DNA of 64,000 nucleotides from Papaver somniferum (Eukaryota > Streptophyta > Magnoliopsida > Ranunculales > Papaveraceae), in NCBI RefSeq assembly GCF_003573695.1, contig NC_039358.1:13826637-13890636 (forward strand), in the 5' to 3' direction. The notes beneath the pieces were generated by a model. The model did not search any database. It had not been told where the DNA came from and saw nothing but the letters and a program-made list of their open reading frames with translations. Positions 56,206 through 64,000 of this stretch are shown piece by piece. The position numbers and the translations under genes were made by a program. Positions within the stretch are counted from its first letter, which is position 1. Every line of letters starts with the position of its first letter.

Positions 56206-57822
56206 ATGGCTCGAGGAGGGAAATCACTAACATTGATGAAAACAAAGAGGTATACTCAAGAAGACACAAGGCCGGCACCGCAATGGGTGATAGATATCAA
56301 ACAAGAAGAAACGGATCAACTAGATTTCGGAAAATCATGGACCATTTATAGAGTTCCTACAAACCTCTTTGAAGTTCAGAAAAGCGCATTTATTCCAAAA
56401 ATCATATCAGTAGGTCCTTTCCATTATGGTGATAAGAGTTATAAGGTTATGGAAGAACACAAGAAGAGATTTTTGTTTCGTCTATTAGGATATGATAATA
56501 AGAGTAATGTAGGTGATTATAACTATGTAGATTTAGAGAGCATTGAAAGACTTATGTATGGATTGGAGAGAAAAACAAGAGAATGTTATTCTGAGAGTTT
56601 TCCTGGTCTTTCTGTTGATGCTTTTGTTCAGATGATGGTTATGGATGCTTGTTTCGTTATCGAGCTTCTTCGTCTTTACCACAACGTCTCCTCATCCAAT
56701 GACATTGAGGTACGTAGGTATATTTATGATCATTTAATTCATCCATTACGTCTTTCATTTCGGTGATACGTTCATTGATTGATGGTATACATGCATAAGT
56801 ACTTACAAGTTCTTATCCTCTCATTTTTCTTTTACCAGGAAGAGGAAAGAGCTGTAGCTGATCCAATCTTTACAACCCGGTGGATGCTTCGAGCCCTTCA
56901 ACGCGATTTAATGATGATACAGAATCAGCTTCCGTTCTTTGTACTTCAAGAATTATACCGTTTGATTATTTTAAATCCTAGGAAAGGTGGTCTCGAAGAT
57001 AACATCTCGCTGATCGATCTTACTTTGAAGTTTTTCGATCCACTTCTTCCAAAAGACGAAAATGAAAATGTAGACCTAGACCCAGACCCCGAAGAGTATC
57101 GTCACCTCCTTCACTTATTCAGAAAGAGCTTCATTTCTCCGATTAAGCGCAAAAAACCACTAATGCCTCGAACAGGTAGTACTGCGACAAAACATACGAT
57201 TCATCCTCAGTTAAGAACTGAAAGCACTCGCCTTAAGCAAGAAAGCCATTTCATACAGTGTGTTACAGAACTGAAAGAAGCAGGAATTACGCTCCTGGAG
57301 AAACCAGAGAAGAGCAATATTGACATATTCGACGTCGAATATGAAAAGGGAGTCTTGAAGATCCCTACTCTGTTTATCGACGATAACACTGTGCCTCTCT
57401 TTCTCAACTTCATAGCTTATGAGCAGTGTGACAAAGATGCAACTCCTTACTTTACCAACCACTTTATGTTCTTTGATAGATTAGTGGATTCGATCAAAGA
57501 TGTTGAAGCCCTACACAGAACAGGAATCATACGCCACATTTTCGGCAGCGAAAAAAAGGTAGCGTATTTGATTAACAGGTTGTGCAGAGAGATTGTTTAT
57601 AATGTGGATAATTGTCATTTATCTGAACAAATGACGGGAATAAACGAATACTACAAGGCGTATCATGCTAATAAGTGGTATATTTGGTGGACAAGATTGG
57701 TTCGTGATTACTTTAGTAGTCCCTGGACAGTTCTGTCTCTGCTTGCGGCTTGTCTTTTAATGGCGTTTACTGCTGGACAGACTTTTTATGCTCTGTACGG
57801 TTATTACAAACCAAGAAATTAA
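56206..57822 (+). CDS. DUF247 (UPF0481) plant membrane protein
   Basis: Exons 56206-56709 and 56839-57822 (donor GAG/GTACGT, acceptor TTACCAG, phase 0) give about 495 residues, the usual length for the family. The start is at MARGGKSLTLM. Recognisable family motifs: IYRVPTNL near residue 50, FIPKIISVGPFHYGD, the MEEHKKRFLFRLL helix, FVQMMVMDACFVIELLR at the exon-1 end, DLMMIQNQLPFFVLQELY after the intron, GIIRHIFGSEKKVAYLINRL, and one C-terminal membrane segment (WTVLSLLAACLLMAFTAG). DUF247 proteins are plasma-membrane-type plant proteins of largely unknown function; some govern self-incompatibility in grasses. It is intact with ordinary plant splice signals, the best host gene here. Its 5' flank is a LINE insertion. 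Confidence 0.93.
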
Positions 57823-58525
57823 TTCATGCACTGTTATGTGGGGTTTATTAAGTAGTATTATGATGCTTGGGATCCCATGCTGTATTTCACTTTACCGAAA
57901 AAATGAATGCCGCTAATAAGGGTACCCATTTGAATTTGCTTGGAGATGTACGGTTTCAAAGTTAATATTTTGTCTTATATGAAAGTTAGTATACTCCCAA
58001 GTAATTTGGCACCTCATGAGGATGGATAGGTCTACATTTCTTTCGACAACTCTTTCTATGATCTTCCATCAAAACCTGGATAGAAAATAGAACTTCTGTC
58101 AAACTCCACAGCAAAACCAGGTTTTTACCTGCCTCGATGGGCCGAAACGAATTCGCTACACTAGAATATTAGGAATTTATGTACTATTGATCGAGCTTTC
58201 TCAACCAAGATAACTCGCACCTTGCACAAGTCATTAAAGAAGCTTACATTCGGCAAATCCTTCACCAGTTTATGAAGCTAATTATACAACTCAGACTAAC
58301 CCCAAATCAAGCAAATAGGATTTTTTTTTGTGCTTCAGAATATACAAAAACAAAGTTACAAGCATTCACAGAAGATTAACTTGAAATACAAAAGTATAAT
58401 AAGATGCCAATAAAATGTTCTAAAATACATCTCAAACAGTTAAATTAATAAATAAATTAAATCTTTCGGATAATCTTATTTTATTTTTAATCGGTAAAGA
58501 ACATGATGCTGGCAAGTTTACTACT
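57823..58525. other. convergent intergenic region between DUF247 and F-box genes
   Basis: Holds the 3' UTRs of two genes that face each other. No exon or transposon signature; AT-rich, with AATAAATAAATTAAAT near 58446 and T-rich runs. Confidence 0.6.
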
Positions 58526-60025
58526 TTACAACAGTGAGAACGGCAAATCTTCGTCAGAAGATGTTAGTCCTTCTATTAACTCCCTTTGACCTAAATCGAC
58601 CCAGACGCCTCCAGAAAATACTGGTCTATCTATCAACTCCCTTTGACCCAAATAGACACCTGAATTAAGCGACACCAGGCTCTCCACATACATATATACG
58701 TATAACCAATCTTCCGAGAGATTGTTCACAACTCTAGCTATTTCATGTTTTAGGTCATATATAACCAGCGAGCTATTATCTTTGCCAAACATAATCATTC
58801 CATTCCTGATATCCTTCACTGTCATTTTAGAATAGTTAATAGATCTTTCAATCAATTGTTTGGGAATGCAGAACATCTTAGTCCAAGATTCTCTCAGTCC
58901 ATATTCTAGCATTACCCATATGGAAATTTCGTCGTCGTTATTCTTTGACATATCAAGTTCACCACCTTGTACTATAGAAAGGCACCCATTAAAATTGCCC
59001 AACAAAATATCCCTGGATAAATATGCATGTTCATCTTTAAATGAGAATTTCACATGGTCAAAAAGTGATTCTTGTAGTTCTTGAATGACTGGAACTTCTT
59101 TGAAAATATTGTGTTTGACATCAAAAGACACTATCACTATGCAGTTGGCTTTCGACGATTCGTGTCCTTTGGTGAGTGAAGTTCCTAACCAATGCGGATC
59201 TCCATTTAAAACCACAGGCTTAACAATCTTACCACCCAAATGAAGATCATACGGAATGGTATCTGGTATAGTTATCCACGAATTTGATCTAAATGAATAT
59301 ACCTTAACTTCACCACGTTCACAACCACAGCAAATCCGATTGGAACAACTATATGTCGTATTAGTTACTACAATTATGTAATCATCAATAATGTGACTAT
59401 AACCGAATCCGCACGCAGTATACATTGCATGATGCCAATCATAATTGTAATAACCCTCAGAATCATAACCAAAGTCACTGTCAGAACCAGAATAGACTGA
59501 ATAGTAATGTCGAAAACTATCAGATCCAACATTTACAGATCCTGGTATTTCCTTAATTTCTTTTGTAGATGGGTTCCAAAGAATAAGAGCGTTACTTTCC
59601 CATGGATTACGCGGGAGGATTAAACCATTTAAAGAACCATAAATCAGATCACATTCATTCTCCGGGATTTTGGAAAATCCAGATAATAGTGTTAATGGCG
59701 AGTCAATCTCGACAACAGGCTCTGCATGTACTAGTGATAACAATCATGCGGATGACTGATTGTTTTTCTTCAAAATTAAATTAAACTTGTTGTTTTCAAT
59801 AGAACCATCAAGATGAGTTTTAGCAAAACTAGAGTCTTTCAATAAGTTATTGCACCAGTGTTTGGATACGCACCTGAATCTTAAGATTGATTTCACCGGT
59901 AACAAACAAAGGATATCGACAATGATATCTTCTGGGAGACTCGGCATGACGACCAACTCTGTCTTTGTATCTTCTTCTTTTACCTCATCAGATGGTAACC
60001 TAAGAGGATGTTGAGTTCTCGGCAT
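58526..60025 (-). pseudogene. F-box/FBA (F-box-associated) gene with one in-frame stop
   Basis: One intronless frame of 499 sense codons plus a terminal stop, broken only by TGA at 59744-59746. The N-terminal part from ATG 60025 holds the F-box at about residues 28-70 (LPEDIIVDILCLLPVKSILR, FRCVSKHWCNNLL). After the stop, directly in phase, the FBA domain continues (LIYGSLNGLILPRN, LILWNPSTKEIKEIPG, CGFGYSHIIDDYIIV). F-box proteins recruit substrates to SCF ubiquitin ligases, with the FBA domain contacting the substrate. Near the C-terminus the phrase LGQRELI occurs twice in 20 residues, a small tandem duplication. It may be a recent pseudogene, a truncated F-box-only allele, or a sequencing error. 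Confidence 0.88.
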
Positions 60026-60389
60026 TTTTGAAGCAGCAGCTGTCAGTTGCAGGGTGTGTTTATTTTAGAGTTTTGTAGATGGAAGCATTCCCCTTTATTC
60101 CGGTCATCTGGGAGGAGCTATGCTTACGGGCAGTGCGCACTGGTAAAATAAAACAGCAGTGCCCACTAGTCAAACAAAAGCTGGAACTGGAACTGGATCC
60201 AGAACCCGAACCCTTATCGGAAGACTTGACTTGAAATTACTAATCTCATGGATCACGGTTCATTTTGGCACCTCCTCCCACATAGCCCCTTCCAGCTGTT
60301 TCTTTGGAAACCAAAAACCCCTAAAATCACCAGAGGTCCAGAGAGTAAGATCAAGCCATGATTATCTACTAAACAAGTCAGAAATTATC
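60026..60389. other. upstream region of the F-box gene
   Basis: No exon seen. Contains the 12-bp palindrome CAGTGCGCACTG at 60133 and a CAGTGCCCACTAG echo at 60154. The F-box promoter should lie here on the minus strand; a clear TATA box is not evident. Confidence 0.4.
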
Positions 60390-60676
60390 TGTTGTGATTC
60401 CAACACCTTCCACAAGTAATTCCTTTTTTAGCTTTTCCTTAATTAGTTCGACTTCCAGTAGTTATTGAGTGCAACTAGGAATTCTTGTTTACCAAGCAAT
60501 GGTAATATATATACTTGAGTCTGGTAACTCAAATCAGCATGAATACAAATATAATTCTCTCAAAACTCTCTTCTTAATCTCATGTTTCTTTCTGCAACCT
60601 CATCTTCACTACAAACTCTTTATTTTTCCTTGTTAGTTGAGTTATTACTATTTGTTAAAGTTACGTACCATAACAT
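60390..60676 (+). repeat. probable 5' LTR of the gypsy element
   Basis: The right border is fairly good: ...GTACCATAACA followed by TCTGTCATCAGAGCTGG, close to the TGGTATCAGAGC primer-binding site for initiator Met tRNA. The left border at TGTTGTGATTCC (about 60390) is a guess from the TG rule. It contains ATATATATA at 60508 and a CT-rich stretch before the leader, in promoter-like order. The 3' LTR lies outside the window. Confidence 0.45.
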
Positions 60677-60692
60677 CTGTCATCAGAGCTGG
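60677..60692 (+). promoter_or_regulatory. primer-binding-site-like sequence
   Basis: TCATCAGAGCTGG resembles the TGGTATCAGAGC complement of initiator methionine tRNA used by many plant LTR elements. It sits directly after the presumed LTR and 60 bp before the gag ATG. Confidence 0.5.
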
Positions 60693-60750
60693 TTTGGTCT
60701 TTCTTCAAAAAACACCCAAATTTTTTTTGTTTAGCTCACGCTTCTGCATC

Positions 60751-63700
60751 ATGACACTCACGGATGAAGTTAACCATCTTATATCTACCATACAAACCCT
60801 GGATATGTCAGTTCACGATTTTATGGAGACTGTTGTTGAGAATTCTCAGAAGGTAGATCAATCTCGTCAATTTGTTATCGATGAACTTCTTCAGAAAACA
60901 CAAACCTTGCATATTACCAGTTTGGAATCTATCTTAGCCACCCACAGACGAGAGATGAGTATCTTGTTACAACAACACAAACAAGATACCACTAATCTTG
61001 CTGATACTGTCACTCGTAACATGGCATCAATCCTACTTACACGTTTTCCGCTGAATACTCCTTCTCCTGGTCTGCATGGTGCTCATGGCAGCAATGGTCC
61101 TTCTGTTAACGCTCACGGTACCCCTGGTAGCAATGGTATTCTTGGTTCTCCAATACGTAATAACTTGAAGTTTCCTACTTTTGAAGGAACGGATCCCACT
61201 GGCTGGATCTTTCAGGCAGATCAGTATTTTCGGCTTCATCATACAATTGAGGTCGTAAAAATTGATATTGCTACATCTTCGTTCAAAGGCGACGCTAATG
61301 CTTGGTATCGCTGGATACAACCAAAGCTCACTAATCCTACATGGACACAATTTTTTCCCCTGGTTCGTGAGCGTTTTGCTGATAAGAAGTTTTCCAATCC
61401 ACGTCTAGCATTGTCCACAATTTCTCAACAAGGTTCGGTACGTGATCACATTCGAGAATTTGAACAACTTCTCAACTTTGTTACAGATTTACCAGATGAT
61501 TATGTCATTGACCTTTTTGTTCGATCTCTCAAGAAAGAAATCCGCTCTGTTGTGGAAATTTTTGAGCCACCCACACTGGCTATCGCTTTTCAGAATGCTA
61601 TTAAACAAGAGGATGTGTTACTGTTTAACCCATCCTTTTACAAATCTATTGCGAGACAAAATCCTTACTGACAGACGCCTTCTTCGACCTCGTCCTTAGA
61701 TCCAGCTAATTCAACTTTTAAGAAGCCTACCATTCCATCTGGCGTTAAACGTTTATCTTTCGAAGAACAACGGATCCGACGTGAGCAAGGCCTCTGTTTC
61801 AATTGTGACGAACAATATAAAGCTGGACATGTGTGTGCCAAGCCATTGAACTCTAGGTTATTGATTCTAGATATGGCTCCAGAAGTCCATGATGACGCTG
61901 ATGAGTTTCCACCTGCATCTTCTACAGACGAAATGTTTCCTTCTGCGGCTGCAAATCCGATATATTCTGAACCCACAATTTCATTCCATGCTTTCACCGG
62001 CACTTCTTTTCCAACCACTATGCGTGTTACTGGTAGGATTGCTGGTCACATACTCACTATTCTACTTGATTCAGGATCAACCCATAATTTCCTACATCCT
62101 TCCGTTGCTAAGCGATGTGGTGTTTTCCAGAAGACTGCTACTGATTATATGAATGTGTTGGTGGGTAATGGAGGAATTTTAAGAACGCAAGGACTTTGTT
62201 CTGCTGTTTCCTTAGAATTACAGTCTTACGTGTGCACTACTAATTTTTTCTTACTTGCAGTAAGTGGTTGTGAAGTAGTGCTTGGGGTAGACTGGCTGAG
62301 AACATTGGGTAATATTTCTTGGGATTTTGATAAATTACTCATGAAGTTTACTGCCAATAGTCAAGAACATGTGTTAGTAAGCAACAATTCTGCTTCTATT
62401 TTATTATTGGATGGCTCTTCCATGCACAAGGTTTTTCAAGATACTCAACATGGTTTTTTGTTGCAATTGATGACATCTCCAACTGCTCCAGAAATTCACT
62501 CTCTGGTAACCACTGCAGTTTCAGATTTTCTTTTACGTTTTTCTGATTTGTTTGCTTCACCAGCTGCTTTGCCACCTCCAAGGAAGTATGATCATTGTAT
62601 TCCTTTACTACCTAATACTGCACTAGTTCATGTTCGGCCCTATAGATACCCTTATTTTCAGAAGGCAGAAATTGAGAAGATTGTTCAAGAACTCTTGGAT
62701 ACAGGTTTGATTCAAACTAGTTCTAGTCCATTTTCTTCTCCAGTGCTCTTGGTTCGAAAAAAGGATGGCTCTTGGCGTATGTGTGTGGATTACAGAGCTC
62801 TTAATAAGGTTACTGTCAAGGATAGATTTCCAATCCCAATTGTGGATGAACTTCTGGATGAATTATGTGGCGCAGTTATATTCTCCAAAATAGATATGCG
62901 ATCTGGTTACCATCAAATTCGTGTACATCCTGATAATATATATAAGACAGCTTTTCGCACACATGACAGACATTATGAATTCTTGGTGATGCCGTTTGGA
63001 TTGTCTAATGCTCCTGCGACTTTCCATAGTTTGATGAACGAAATTCTACGACCTTTTCTTCGTAAATTTTTGTTAGTATTCTTCGATGACATACTTATTT
63101 ACAGCAAGTCTGAATCTGAACATATCCACCATGTTACTTTGGTCTTTGAGGTTTTACGAGCACATCAAATTTTTCTCAAACAACAGAAGTGTGAATTTGC
63201 TCAACATTCAATCAGTTATTTAGGTCATAGAGTTTCTTCAGATGGTGTTTTTGTAGACTCAGATAAGATATCCTGCATCACTAATTGGCCCATTCCTAAT
63301 ACAGTGAAAGCTTTGCGAGGTTTTTTAGGCTTAGATGGTTACTATCGCAAATTTGTCAGAAACTATGGCAAAATGAGTTCCCCACTTACACAACTTCTTA
63401 AGTTGGATGCCTTTGTCTGGACTCCCGAGGCAACTACAACTTTTATACATCTTAAGCAGGCTTTAACTAGTACACCTGTTTTGGCTTTGCCAGATTTCAC
63501 CAAAGTTTTTTCTTTGGAGTGTGATGCATCTGGTAATGGCTTGGGAGCGGTTTTACCTAGGACAAGAGGCCTGTTGCTTACTACAGTAAGGCTCTTTCAG
63601 GTAAAAATCTCAATCTCTCCGTTTATGATAAAGAGATGTTAGCCATTGTTAATGCAGTTAATAAATGACGGCCTTACTTACTTGGTCGATATTTTAAGAT

Positions 63701-64000
63701 TTACACCAATCATAAGAGCCTCAAATTCTTCTTAGAACAACGTATTTCTTCCATAGAACAACAAAAATGGTTGTCCAAGTTGCTTGGTTACGATTATGAA
63801 ATAGTTTACAATCCTGGAGCTTTAAATATGGCGGCTGATGCTTTATCTCGTCTTAATGATTGTCAATTATTGGCAATTACTTCTCCCATTTTCTCGGGAA
63901 TTGTTGACATTGTCCAGGAATGCCATAATGACGCTGCATTGGGTCGGATAATTGACAAATTACGTGGGAAACCATATTGTTTACCACACTTTTCGTATAC
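60751..64000 (+). pseudogene. Ty3/gypsy gag-pol, decayed, runs off the window
   Basis: Gag starts at ATG 60751: a coiled-coil-like N-terminus, then the retrotransposon gag domain (FPTFEGTDPTGWIFQADQYF, SFKGDANAWYRWIQ, RERFADKKF). A TGA at 61669-61671 follows QNPY. The frame continues in phase through a zinc knuckle (CFNCDEQYKAGHVC), protease (LLDSGSTHNF), reverse transcriptase (DYRALNKVTVKDRFPIP, FSKIDMRSGYHQIRV, FFDDILIYSKS) and RNase H (ECDASGNGLGAVL). A small deletion near 63556 shifts the frame, and a TGA at 63665 interrupts the next part (YYSKALSGKN, ADALSRL). Integrase is beyond 64000. RT followed by RNase H defines gypsy; the clade (probably a chromovirus) cannot be fixed. Confidence 0.92.

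Noticed and set aside
57000..57480. Minus-strand frames under the DUF247 exon 2
   Set aside because: Antisense shadows of an intact, well-recognised gene.
60120..60170. CAGTGCGCACTG palindrome as an operator-like site
   Set aside because: A single short palindrome with one imperfect echo near an F-box gene start; no basis for a specific factor.
60677..60692. tRNA-like sequence at the gypsy leader
   Set aside because: It is only a primer-binding-site-like match of about a dozen bases; no cloverleaf can be drawn.

Overview
This is nuclear DNA from a flowering plant, most likely a eudicot. It is AT-rich, intron-containing and dominated by nested transposable elements, and it carries plant-specific families (DUF247, F-box/FBA, plant mobile domain, Stowaway-type MITE). 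The species cannot be read from the sequence alone. No rRNA, tRNA or CRISPR was found.

Layout. 1-1122: no gene, but the minus strand looks like a 5' leader. 1123-3687: a probable Pack-type terminal-inverted-repeat (TIR) element carrying a captured piece of a tomosyn/LLGL WD40 gene with its intron. 3867-6759: a deleted hAT element with a near-perfect 8-bp target-site duplication. 8492-22474: a 14-kb Mutator-like element (MULE). It holds a decayed transposase with AT-hooks and an OTU protease domain, an intact GRF zinc-finger ORF, and plant-mobile-domain (PMD) genes on the opposite strand; a 1.7-kb solo LTR sits inside the AT-hook region. 23340-23870: 52-bp tandem repeats. 24191-25285: a copia LTR plus leader and an antisense repeat unit ('unit A'). 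25322-27009: a non-coding TIR element. 27156-27524: a Stowaway-like MITE. 28091-34269 and 43618-50074: two copies, in opposite orientation, of one TIR element (called D here) with a PMD gene and a small Myb/SANT-like gene but no transposase. Between them lie a minus-strand copia element (34450-40537, with a MITE in its RNase H), a second unit A (41285-41955) and another non-coding TIR element (42173-43617). 50075-56164: sparse DNA with one 1.15-kb MITE and a LINE stub.

The likely host genes are at the right end: an intact two-exon DUF247 membrane-protein gene (56206-57822, plus) converging on an F-box/FBA gene (58526-60025, minus) interrupted by one in-frame stop. From about 60390 to the window edge is the 5' part of a decayed Ty3/gypsy element.

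The most unusual pattern is that several unrelated DNA elements each fill their introns and spacers with their own short word in alternating orientation: GCCGGCAT in the MULE, GTTCGGTT in 25322-27009, ATTCGG/ATCGGTAG in the D pair, AATCGGTT in 42173-43617, GGCGGAATTTT/GCGTAAAT in 1123-3687. These words are rare in exons and most contain CGG/CCG. Together with element-encoded PMD and SANT-like proteins, this resembles the family-specific motif arrays of Arabidopsis VANDAL elements that are bound by VANC anti-silencing proteins. That functional reading is inference.
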